64,000 bases of DNA, from positions 6,448,001 to 6,512,000 of the forward strand of contig CBDCVZ010000010.1 of NCBI GenBank assembly GCA_965223215.1, given 5' to 3'. Shown one piece after another: positions 56,428 through 64,000 of the stretch. A program made the position numbers and the translations under genes. This DNA comes from JABDMH01 sp965223215 (GTDB taxonomy: Bacteria > Bacteroidota > Bacteroidia > Chitinophagales > Saprospiraceae). Every line of letters begins with the position of its first letter. The first letter of the stretch is position 1. Below the pieces are notes generated by a model. The model saw only the letters and a list, made by a program, of their open reading frames with translations. It searched no databases and had not been told where the DNA came from.

Positions 56428-57732
56428 TCATTCTAGCTCGAAAGAAAGTGTTGCGATTTCTTGGTCAGTAAGTGGGCGGTCATATACGGCAACCCCATCT
56501 ATGTACAGTTGTGAACCATGTTCGATTTCCTCTGATTTAAGACCTAAAGCACGGCCGAAAGTAAAAGGGGCTCCCTCCTGAATCACCTTTTCAATACAAG
56601 TACCTACTATAGACCATGTATCCTCCTGTTGCTCCTCTAAGCATGCCATCACAATGTCTCCTTCGTCGACAGGGGTCTTTGACGAAAAATGAATCTTTTG
56701 TCCCACCTGTGCTACAATTAGCGGTTTACTGAGTTTTGTACCAGAGCTATCCATCAAATCAATCCTGACGCGATAATTTGGCGCATGAATATTAGCAAGT
56801 TGATCTCGCTCATAAACCACATGATTTTTTACAAGATTTAGCAAAACCCGATGTTCAGCAACCCCAAATGGATTTGAAAGATATCCATTGAATTTCATCA
56901 CAAAGGTCTTGGGTCCGAATATGGGGCCAGTAAAGTGGAATGGGTTTGACCTACGGCGTGCGGCATCTCGGTATACCTGAAATTCCACGGGATCAATCAG
57001 ATAATTTTCTGTCAGGTGGCCGTTCAAATATGCCCTAACTTCTTGTTTTTCTGGATCATAAGACATGGCAACGCAAACCCATTCGTCATTGGCAAAGCCA
57101 GCCCCATCGATGGCTCTGATTCTGGCGTATTGCGATCCACTGGTATCAGATTGCGGAAAACTTGCAGCACCAGTCCTTGAAATGTGACCGATTACACCCG
57201 GCTGACCGAAAAGTCCAGCGAATAAAGCTACTTGGCGGCGTCCAGCATACTTGTGCCATCCACCCTCGTCCCAGATGCCGGTAATCAAGTGCCGGTTTCC
57301 AATAAATTTGATCCAAGAAACCAGGGTAAAAGCCTGCTGTCCATGAATGTTTAGTTCCGTTTGCTCAAATGCTTTTCTGGCTATGGCACCGTAAATGAAG
57401 CCGCGATTAAAGCGAATGGCATGTCCCAGCGGCCCGCTTTCATCAAATAGCAGGATAGAGCTGCTGTCTTGATAGGGCCACTGATCAATGGAATAACTGG
57501 TAGTGTCACCAATTTGCTTCAGAAAAATGGGAAAGGTATGGTTTGTGCCCTGCGAAATGAATGTTCCATCTTTGATGGTTTCAAAGTCCCAGAAAGCGAT
57601 CAGACCTTTAATTTTGCTGACGATGGATGCGGGATATTCGGAGGTGCCAGGGTTGGTGTCAGGATTAGAAGAATGACAGGAATAGAAAAAGCAGACGCAG
57701 CAAAACCCCAAAAAATAAAACACAGAATTCAT
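56428..57732 (-). CDS. LamG/concanavalin-type lipoprotein
   Basis: A 434-residue protein with a lipoprotein signal (FYSC, Cys near residue 20) if started at the ATG at 57732; an upstream ATG at 57822 lies 30 residues earlier. A LamG-like jelly-roll domain covers about residues 45-290 (GLIAFWDFE, FTLVSWIKF, NDEWVCVAMSYDPEKQEVRAYLNG). The C-terminal part, about 310-434, is beta-rich and ends at LSFELE. Such proteins bind glycans at the cell surface. Its start region faces that of the sulfatase at 57846, so a shared control region of about 113 bases is likely. Confidence 0.8.
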   Translation of the reverse strand: MNSVFYFLGFCCVCFFYSCHSSNPDTNPGTSEYPASIVSKIKGLIAFWDFETIKDGTFISQGTNHTFPIFLKQIGDTTSYSIDQWPYQDSSSILLFDESGPLGHAIRFNRGFIYGAIARKAFEQTELNIHGQQAFTLVSWIKFIGNRHLITGIWDEGGWHKYAGRRQVALFAGLFGQPGVIGHISRTGAASFPQSDTSGSQYARIRAIDGAGFANDEWVCVAMSYDPEKQEVRAYLNGHLTENYLIDPVEFQVYRDAARRRSNPFHFTGPIFGPKTFVMKFNGYLSNPFGVAEHRVLLNLVKNHVVYERDQLANIHAPNYRVRIDLMDSSGTKLSKPLIVAQVGQKIHFSSKTPVDEGDIVMACLEEQQEDTWSIVGTCIEKVIQEGAPFTFGRALGLKSEEIEHGSQLYIDGVAVYDRPLTDQEIATLSFELE

Positions 57733-57845
57733 AAATTCGGCTATCCGGTTTCCGATGCTGGTACTTTTTAGTGAAGCATCTTCGAGTTGGAATCTAAAGT
57801 AATACTTATTCGATGGGTACATTTTTAAATAATTTGGGAAATGCC

Positions 57846-59288
57846 ATGGTTAGGATCGCCTTGCTGGTGAGTATGCTTTATCTGATGAACTGTACAGACT
57901 CCTACGAAGATCAACTGAAACCCAATATGATCATTCTTCTGGCAGACGATTTGGGTTATGGTGATTTGGGTTGTTTTGGAGGACCAATTCGTACACCAAA
58001 TCTAGACGCGCTAGCAGCGGATGGTCTCTTGTTTACAGATTTTTATGCAGCTGCACCCAACTGTTCACCATCTCGAGCTGGGCTCCTTACCGGTAGATCA
58101 CCATCTAAGGTTGGTGTGTATAATTATCTCGCCGAATATCATCCCATGCATTTAAGAGATAGGGAGGTGACCTTAGCTGAAGTTGCCAAGAAGGCCAGCT
58201 ATCACACCGCACATTTTGGCAAATGGCATGTGAGTTGCCTGCCACAAAATACCGACTTGATGCAGCCACAACCGCATGATCAGGGATTTGATTATTCATT
58301 TGGGACCGCCAACAACGCCAGGCCTTCGCATTTAAATCCGACTAATTTCGTTTTAAATGGAGAACGATTAGGAGAACTTCACGGATATGCTTGTGAACTT
58401 GTGGCAAACAAATCAATCGAATGGCTGGAACGTATCGTGGTTGAAGATGAGAATCCCTTTTTTCTCTATGCAGCTTTTCACGAGCCCCATAAGGTTGTCG
58501 CCGCTCCTTCCGATCTCATTCTGAATTATTCTGAGTATTCGAAGCAGGATGCTGAATATTTTGCTTGCGTTGAAAATATGGATCGTGCCATCGGAAAAAT
58601 CATACATTTTTTGCGAGACAGAGAATTGTTGGAAAATACTTTTTTATTATTTGCTTCGGACAATGGGTCTTATCGCAACGGGTCAAATGGAGACCTCCTA
58701 GGTGGGAAGAGTTTTGTTTATGAGGGTGGAATTAGGGTGCCTGGAATCTTGCATTTTCCGAGTCAGATGGCAAACCCAGGAATCATAACTGAAGCCGTCG
58801 GCTTAATTGATATAATGCCCACGATTTTGGAGATAACGGATCAAATTTATGCAGAGGAAGTGGAGCTGGACGGACAAAGTCTAATGCCTTTAATCATGGG
58901 AAAACCATTTATTAGGAAAAAGCCAATGAGTTGGTTTTTTTATCGCACCTCTCCTGAAATGGCCATGCGTATTGGAGATTATTCAATATTAGGGAAAGAT
59001 CTTAATAGCACTTTACATACTCATCCAATGACGCAGCCCGACATGGATGTTATCAAAAATATGACCCTCGACACTTTTGAGATTTATGATCTAAGGGAGG
59101 ATCCAGCACAAAGCAAAAAACTGGCACTAGCTGCAGATGAAGAGAGGTCATTTCGGAGTCAGGTAGTAGGTCGATTAAAGGAAATACAAGCGACGGGTCC
59201 CTACTGGAATGATTTACCTCCTGCCACAGGCACACGAAAACTTAAACATGAATGGAGGGCCCTAAAACCATCTGGCTTCAGTAATTAA
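57846..59288 (+). CDS. Lipoprotein sulfatase (Cys-type, formylglycine)
   Basis: A 480-residue arylsulfatase-family enzyme. The lipoprotein signal is MVRIALLVSMLYLMNC. Active-site motif C-S-P-S-R is at about residue 73, matching CxPSR-x4-TGR so that the Cys is converted to formylglycine. Metal ligands are in LADDLGYGD and ASDNGSY, and the Lys-Trp-His motif FGKWHVS is complete. Sulfatases of this type remove sulfate esters from glycans. No formylglycine-maturing enzyme is seen in the window. The ATG at 57813 is an alternative start. Confidence 0.9.
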   Translation: MVRIALLVSMLYLMNCTDSYEDQLKPNMIILLADDLGYGDLGCFGGPIRTPNLDALAADGLLFTDFYAAAPNCSPSRAGLLTGRSPSKVGVYNYLAEYHPMHLRDREVTLAEVAKKASYHTAHFGKWHVSCLPQNTDLMQPQPHDQGFDYSFGTANNARPSHLNPTNFVLNGERLGELHGYACELVANKSIEWLERIVVEDENPFFLYAAFHEPHKVVAAPSDLILNYSEYSKQDAEYFACVENMDRAIGKIIHFLRDRELLENTFLLFASDNGSYRNGSNGDLLGGKSFVYEGGIRVPGILHFPSQMANPGIITEAVGLIDIMPTILEITDQIYAEEVELDGQSLMPLIMGKPFIRKKPMSWFFYRTSPEMAMRIGDYSILGKDLNSTLHTHPMTQPDMDVIKNMTLDTFEIYDLREDPAQSKKLALAADEERSFRSQVVGRLKEIQATGPYWNDLPPATGTRKLKHEWRALKPSGFSN

Positions 59289-59325
59289 ACCTCTAAATGC
59301 AAATCTTAAGTTACTTTCTTAAACA

Positions 59326-60888
59326 CTATTTAAGCTCTAGTGGCTGAATATTTTGATCACTCTCCCCGCGGATCGCTTGGAAGGAGTCTGACATTTCTTG
59401 GAGTTTAGCGGGATTGTGTTTAGCTAGGTTTTTTAATTGTCCCAGATCTGTAGCCAAATGATAAAGCTGAGGTTCCGATGCGTTTCCAAGCTCAATATTC
59501 ACGTTTTTGCTAATGGCTGGGCCATCGTACGGAGGTATATAGGCCCAATCTCCCTTGCGATAAGCCGTGCGGCTCGTTGCCTCAAGCACAAGATCTTTCC
59601 GGCCTGATGTACTTTGCCCCATCAATACGTTGAGCATGGGTTGGCTATCCGGACCTTTGGCAGTGGAACCCACAAGCTCCGCCAGGGAAGAGAAAATGTC
59701 TATCTGAGAGATGAGGGCATCAGAATGGACAGGTGAGATTTTTCCTTTCCAATAGGTAATAAAAGGGACACGTGTTCCCGCTTCGTAGAGGCTATATTTC
59801 CCCCCTCTTAGCGGTCCAGCGGGCTGGTGATTTCCAATCTTTTCAACGGCATCGTCGTAATATCCATCGTTCAACACTGGACCATTGTCGCTTGAGAAAA
59901 TAATCAAGGTTTTTTCTAAGATATTTTCTTCTTCCAGAGTCTTTAGCAGTTCACCGACACACCAATCAGCCTCGACAATTACATCTCCGCGTGGGCCCAT
60001 ACCTGAAGCACCAACAAATCGGGGGTGAGGTGTTCTGGGCACATGTGGCTGCTGCAGTGCATAATATAAGAAAAAGGGTTTTTCTTTATTTCTAACCACA
60101 TATTGCTGGGCCCTCACTAAAAAGGTATCGGCCATATTTTCATCTACCCACTTGGCTCTTTCCCCACCTTTCATAAATCCAATACGCGGTATGCCATTAA
60201 CCACACTGCTGTTGTGGCCATGATGCCAATTCATTTTTAATTGATCTCGGTTTTCCTTGCCAGTCGGTTCACCCGGAAAATTTTGCTGGTAACTTATCTC
60301 GATTGGATCTGAGGGATCGTGGCGCACCACATATCCATTCTCAATGTAGACAGTAGGCACCCGGTCTTGTGTGGCTGCCATGATATAAGAATAATTAAAT
60401 CCAACTTCGTTAGGCCCCGGTGTAATGTGCTCATTCCAATTCACTTGTCCTGATCCCAGACCCATATGCCACTTTCCTACAATGCCGGTGTGGTATCCCT
60501 CGTCTTGCAGCATTTTTGGAATCGTTGGCTCCGTTGTTTTAATAAGTAGGGGAGCTGTACCAGGAAGAATCTTGGCATTTTTATTTCGCCATGGATACCT
60601 GCCGGTGAGTAATGCGTACCGACTGGGTGAGCAAGTGGCTGATGATGCATAGCCTTGGGTAAACCGGACCCCTCCGGTAGCAAGCCGATCTAGGTTTGGA
60701 GTTAACGGCTTTGGATTTTCACCCTGGGTTTTCGCACCCACCTCGCCATACCCCAGATCGTCGGCATAAATGATGATGATGTTGGGGTTCGTATTTTGGC
60801 TAGGGTTATCGGTATGCTGAGAAGTGGTGTTTTGGCAGGAAGCCAGCAGTGTCAAGGCACACCATGCGATCCAGTAAAGCTTAGTCAT
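59326..60888 (-). CDS. Lipoprotein sulfatase (Cys-type, formylglycine)
   Basis: A 520-residue sulfatase with a lipoprotein signal (LLASC, Cys18) and then a Thr/Asn/Gln-rich linker. Metal ligands are in YADDLGYGEV, the formylglycine Cys86 is in CSPSRYALLTGR, VGKWHMG holds the Lys and His, and SSDNGPV the Asp/Asn. It is convergent with the other sulfatase, with only 37 bases between stops, and the two differ clearly, so they probably act on different sulfate esters. It resembles the arylsulfatase A-type branch; substrate not assigned. Confidence 0.92.
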   Translation of the reverse strand: MTKLYWIAWCALTLLASCQNTTSQHTDNPSQNTNPNIIIIYADDLGYGEVGAKTQGENPKPLTPNLDRLATGGVRFTQGYASSATCSPSRYALLTGRYPWRNKNAKILPGTAPLLIKTTEPTIPKMLQDEGYHTGIVGKWHMGLGSGQVNWNEHITPGPNEVGFNYSYIMAATQDRVPTVYIENGYVVRHDPSDPIEISYQQNFPGEPTGKENRDQLKMNWHHGHNSSVVNGIPRIGFMKGGERAKWVDENMADTFLVRAQQYVVRNKEKPFFLYYALQQPHVPRTPHPRFVGASGMGPRGDVIVEADWCVGELLKTLEEENILEKTLIIFSSDNGPVLNDGYYDDAVEKIGNHQPAGPLRGGKYSLYEAGTRVPFITYWKGKISPVHSDALISQIDIFSSLAELVGSTAKGPDSQPMLNVLMGQSTSGRKDLVLEATSRTAYRKGDWAYIPPYDGPAISKNVNIELGNASEPQLYHLATDLGQLKNLAKHNPAKLQEMSDSFQAIRGESDQNIQPLELK

Positions 60889-61086
60889 TGGATAAATTTG
60901 TGGTATTGGTAGAAAAAACCGACTGCAACTTCGGGATAACTTTCAACCTATCCAAAGGCAGAGGAGGTATCTCTTATGGTCAGGTGTACAAAAAATAGGT
61001 TGTGAGCGATCAAGATGGTTAGAAAATGATCGCATCAAGAACAATTGACACCAGCGAATCGGTGTAAACCAAACCCCTTTTGCATG

Positions 61087-61719
61087 TTATTCCGACTCGA
61101 CTTCACGGACCAGCCCTTGCATCCAATCAACGATCTCCATGCCTTCTGCATGCCCGGTGGTTAGATTGTAATGCCCATGGGCAGACCAAACTTTACGATT
61201 GTATTGAAACCCATTCATATGGTTTTCAGAATCTGTCATGTCGCCAGTACACTCATTTAGGGCAGGAGAATAGGTCGAACTGATGGGTTGAAAAGACACG
61301 ATCACCGATGAAGTCGTCATCGTTGGGACTTTCTCGAAATGGACCGCATCTGGTGTTTGACGCAGTGAAAACTTATAGTGTTTGGCCAACTGAACTTGAT
61401 CAATTTGTGAGACGATTGCACTTGAACTATACAGTTTACCTGATTCTAATGCATTAGAAGGAGCCAGATTTACCAGGGCATCTAAACCCTCCAAATCCAC
61501 ACTACGCAGTTGGGCATGTTTATCGACGACCCATCCATGTACCCGTTCAGTTTCGTGGTCGATGGTCAATGATCCAAATAGGATCAAAGAAGGTGTATTT
61601 AATAGGAAGTGATGGGCAGCTTCTTCGCGGTCTAGTGCTGCAATGGCTAATTGATCTTCTTTGTTGCATGAAATTAGTAGAAAAATCAGCAGACAGAACA
61701 ATGATGGATATCTTTGCAT
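61087..61719 (-). CDS. Small putative lipoprotein of unknown function
   Basis: A 210-residue protein with a lipoprotein signal (FLLISC, Cys18) when started at the ATG at 61719; the frame is open upstream to 61773. Predicted beta strands include SLILFGSLTID and VHGWVVDKHAQ, then SSVIVSFQPI. No domain is recognised. The N-terminal HGWVVD stretch and the Ser/Thr-rich middle suggest a small surface or periplasmic beta protein. Transcribed in the same direction as the sulfatase downstream of it, 198 bases apart. Confidence 0.65.
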   Translation of the reverse strand: MQRYPSLFCLLIFLLISCNKEDQLAIAALDREEAAHHFLLNTPSLILFGSLTIDHETERVHGWVVDKHAQLRSVDLEGLDALVNLAPSNALESGKLYSSSAIVSQIDQVQLAKHYKFSLRQTPDAVHFEKVPTMTTSSVIVSFQPISSTYSPALNECTGDMTDSENHMNGFQYNRKVWSAHGHYNLTTGHAEGMEIVDWMQGLVREVESE

Positions 61720-61853
61720 GGCAGGTGTCATTTTCAACGCTATAGAATATACGATTTTTTTTTCTTTAGACATGTTTTTTCAACCAAGGATTAGGCATAT
61801 CTAGGCTAGATGCAGACGCCATATTAAGGTCAATTAATTAAGTGGATATCTCG

Positions 61854-62546
61854 ATGAATGTTGTAATAACAGGTGCCAGTAGGGGCATCGGATTTGATGT
61901 GGCCATGTGTTTTTTAAGCAAACCCGACTTTCGGGTGTTGGCCTTGGCGGATGATCGAGAAGGGTTGAATCGATTGGCGCTCTCTGCACCCGGGGGAAAT
62001 TGCCGAACCTTAGCCATAGATTTCAGCCATTTCAACCAACATGAGTTGCTTGACGCCTCGAATGACTTTGATGAAATTGATATTTTGATAAACAATGCCG
62101 GTATGGTCATTAATAAGCCATTCCTATCGACGACCCATGAAGATTGGCAGCGGATGTTTGAAGTGAATTTATTTGGTGCAGTGAAGATTATCAAAACGCT
62201 GTTTCCAAAGCTTCAGCGAGCTAAATCTTCCCACATCATCAATATTGGCAGTATGGGAGGCTTTCAGGGCAGTGTTAAGTTTCCCGGTTTAAGTGCATAC
62301 AGCGCTAGTAAGTCAGCAATTTCAAACATCACAGAAACATTGGCGGTTGAATTTCAAGAGTATGGTGTCAGGGTAAATTGCCTCTGTCCAGGTGCCGTAA
62401 ATACAGAAATGTTTCAAGAGGCATTTTCGGGCTTTACGGCACCTTTGGAAAGTCATGAAATGGCTCAATATATTTTCGATTTTGCCCGCTATGGGCATCG
62501 ATATTTTAATGGTAAAATATTACCGGTTTCCCTGTCTACCCCATGA
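61854..62546 (+). CDS. Classical short-chain dehydrogenase/reductase
   Basis: A 230-residue SDR with TGASRGIG for the cofactor, NNAGMV, INIGSMGG (catalytic Ser) and YSASK (catalytic Tyr/Lys), followed by LCPGAVNTEM. All catalytic residues are present. I used the ATG at 61854 rather than a GTG at 61842, because the domain begins NVVITGAS. An oxidoreductase of unknown substrate, probably cytoplasmic; neighbours do not define the pathway. Confidence 0.88.
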   Translation: MNVVITGASRGIGFDVAMCFLSKPDFRVLALADDREGLNRLALSAPGGNCRTLAIDFSHFNQHELLDASNDFDEIDILINNAGMVINKPFLSTTHEDWQRMFEVNLFGAVKIIKTLFPKLQRAKSSHIINIGSMGGFQGSVKFPGLSAYSASKSAISNITETLAVEFQEYGVRVNCLCPGAVNTEMFQEAFSGFTAPLESHEMAQYIFDFARYGHRYFNGKILPVSLSTP

Positions 62547-62899
62547 TAGGGTGGGCTTCGGTAGCGCTCAGTCTGGATTTCGCAGATCAAGAAGATTTAA
62601 GTGATCGGACATCTGCTGACACTGGTGGTCGGCAGTAAACATTGTGAATGATGAACGGGCCGTTAAGCCCGGCTGAGATTGGTGAGCACAAGCGATTTGC
62701 CAGACACATCAGGAAAGATGTTGCTCATGGCAACAAAGAGTATGGGAGTCAGAAATGTTTGGGAATCCAGCATTTGTGATTTTATGAAGGACCAAAATCA
62801 TTTTCATCACTTGGGAAGAGGTGAGGAGTTGGTTTTGAATTAATTGCAAACTAGTTTTGAGGCCCTAGAGCTGCCGAATTTCTTTCCTCTCCTTTCTCC
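62547..62899. other. Non-coding gap, no gene recognised
   Basis: A 353-base gap between the SDR and the convergent OmpA-type gene. It holds two short hairpin-like repeats, CGGGC...GCCCG and GTTGC...GCAAC, and a 42-codon frame starting near 62650 with no recognised family. I call nothing. Confidence 0.4.
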
Positions 62900-63673
62900 T
62901 TATCCCACTAGTTCCGGAGACTCAAGCAGCTTGAAAAACTGATCTAATTTAGGAGCAATGATGATTTCGGTGCGACGGTTCAGGCTCCTGCCTTCATCGG
63001 TATCATTGCTTGCCTTAGGTATGTGGTAAGAGCGCCCGCCCGCAGTAAGTCGCTCGGGAGATACATAGTAGTCGCTTTGTAAGGTCCGAACGACGGATGT
63101 GGCACGCTTGACACTGAGGTCCCAATTATCCATTAGACATTCGTTACCAAACGGCACATTGTCCGTATGTCCTTCCACCAGCACGTTGAGATCTTCGTGA
63201 TCGTTGATCACATTGGCTACTTTCTCCAAAACCTCCTTTGCTTGTTGACCGAGGGTGGAACTTCCAGATTGAAACAGCAGCCGATCTGAAATAGAAACAT
63301 GAACCAAACCACCCCGTACCTCAACTTGCACATCCTCATCGTTGATGTCACTCAATGATCTCTTTAGATTCATGACCAATGCCAAATTCAGTGAATCCTT
63401 GGTTTGAATCTTTTGGGTGAGGTCCTGGATGAAGGAATACTGTTGATTCATCGACTCTAAAGACTGCTGAATGCTCTCAGCGCCTGACTTATTAATGATC
63501 GATAGATCAGCCATTCGATCGAGCAGACTGGCATTCGTCTCTTGGATATGGTCGAGTTGTTGCTGCAATTGTTGAACCTGCTCGGTTTTTAGCGCCAGTT
63601 CGGCTTTGGTCTTTCTCCCACAGGAAGTCGTTACGATGAGTGCACCGATAAGAAGGAGGGAAATTCGCTGCAT
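62900..63673 (-). CDS. OmpA-family peptidoglycan-binding lipoprotein with coiled coil
   Basis: A 257-residue protein. The lipoprotein signal ends TTSC (Cys18). Heptad-rich coiled-coil sequence covers about residues 25-105. An OmpA/MotB domain (about 120-245) includes RLLFQSGSSTLG, VEGHTDNVPF, the Asp of NWDLSVKRA and Arg in NRRTEI, which together bind the diaminopimelate of peptidoglycan. It would anchor the outer membrane to the cell wall. Its 257-residue size fits the common Bacteroidota OmpA lipoproteins rather than flagellar MotB. Confidence 0.9.
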   Translation of the reverse strand: MQRISLLLIGALIVTTSCGRKTKAELALKTEQVQQLQQQLDHIQETNASLLDRMADLSIINKSGAESIQQSLESMNQQYSFIQDLTQKIQTKDSLNLALVMNLKRSLSDINDEDVQVEVRGGLVHVSISDRLLFQSGSSTLGQQAKEVLEKVANVINDHEDLNVLVEGHTDNVPFGNECLMDNWDLSVKRATSVVRTLQSDYYVSPERLTAGGRSYHIPKASNDTDEGRSLNRRTEIIIAPKLDQFFKLLESPELVG

Positions 63674-64000
63674 ATCAAATCTTGTTGTTCTAAGAGTTAC
63701 AAACTAAAGATGAAGGAGATTTAGTATCTAAAAGCACAGGGATTCCTTTAGAAGGCTAGGTCTTTGCCCCTAGCTAGCGGCCTTGAAATGAAGCATCAGA
63801 AAAAAACTCTTCTGCACTGTTCTGCCTTCACAACCACATTGTATTCAAGAGTTTCTTGCTGCGAATGTTGGTCTGCGTGCTATTGCTGTCAGGTCGTGTG
63901 TAGGTGATCATATTGAGCGGCCCAGAGCGGAATTTGTACTTGACATTACATTTGTGCTAAGAAAACACTACTCTTTCACGACTCAACGAACATTATATGT
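63674..64000. other. Non-coding right edge of window
   Basis: These 327 bases show no supported gene or RNA. The OmpA gene is transcribed leftwards from here, so its promoter should lie within, but I see no exact TAnnTTTG match close to its start. Confidence 0.4.

Noticed and set aside
62650..62778. 42-codon ATG frame in the gap before the OmpA gene
   Set aside because: Composition and sequence resemble no known small protein and there is no overlap or partner as in the DUF4395 cluster.
1..64000. Possible prophage from the S74 domains
   Set aside because: No capsid, terminase, portal, integrase or attachment site is present; the S74 proteins have secretion signals.
1..64000. CRISPR array, tRNA or rRNA genes, insertion sequences
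   Set aside because: No regularly spaced repeats, no cloverleaf or rRNA signatures noticed in the gaps by eye, and no transposase-like protein in any frame.

Overview
The window looks like chromosomal DNA of a Bacteroidota bacterium, most likely a marine or sludge-type member of the Saprospiria (inference). The signs are type IX secretion (T9SS) C-terminal sorting domains, an UpxY-type NusG paralogue beside a polysaccharide locus, a TPR-bearing two-component kinase, choice-of-anchor-B and LamG surface proteins, Cys-type sulfatases in lipoprotein form, almost no Shine-Dalgarno sequences, and A/T-rich TAnnTTTG-like promoter elements. I see no tRNA, rRNA, CRISPR array, transposase or phage module.

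Layout. 1-1425: 3' part of a GT39-type membrane glycosyltransferase. 1607-4409: overlapping NarL-type response regulator and TPR histidine kinase. 4882-8154: secreted proteins ending in a Peptidase_S74 chaperone domain, with a small T9SS protein between them; the second S74 copy is broken by a frameshift and a nonsense codon. 8256-9740: class V aminotransferase. 10150-14882: tightly coupled RND/MMPL permease, LolA-like protein and DUF1302-like outer-membrane barrel. 15277-16777: stand-alone LuxR HTH protein followed by a repeat-rich S74 surface protein. 17147-17932: DUF4395 membrane protein plus two small, mutually similar single-helix membrane proteins that I read directly from the sequence. 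18197-28401: housekeeping and accessory genes (alpha/beta hydrolase, SDR, lipoprotein, VWA protein, two GNATs, LVIVD/choice-of-anchor-B protein, serine dehydratase).

28495-55216 is the centrepiece, an exopolysaccharide/O-antigen locus. A NodB deacetylase and a reverse-strand UpxY antiterminator precede a roughly 24.6-kb single-direction gene train. It encodes Wza, Wzc and a WcaJ-type initiating transferase; CDP-sugar enzymes (RfbF, C-methyltransferase, two SDRs, FAD enzyme, RfbG, RmlC-like epimerase); a cupin; glycosyltransferases; an acyltransferase; Wzx and a Wzy-like protein; AsnB; and a DUF354, Gfo/Idh and TIM-barrel-like trio. Many genes overlap by 1-20 bases, which implies translational coupling. 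Strong inverted repeats lie in the leader of wza and directly before rfbF.

55258-64000: an orphan T9SS sorting domain, an FAH-family hydrolase, a LamG lipoprotein, two lipoprotein sulfatases, a small lipoprotein, an SDR and an OmpA-family lipoprotein. The sulfatase and LamG group suggests turnover of sulfated glycans, although no SusC/SusD pair is present.

The less familiar elements are the tandem small membrane proteins after DUF4395, the hairpins in the polysaccharide locus with a reverse-strand UpxY, the predicted CDP-linked C-methylated deoxyhexose pathway, and the decaying S74 paralogue.
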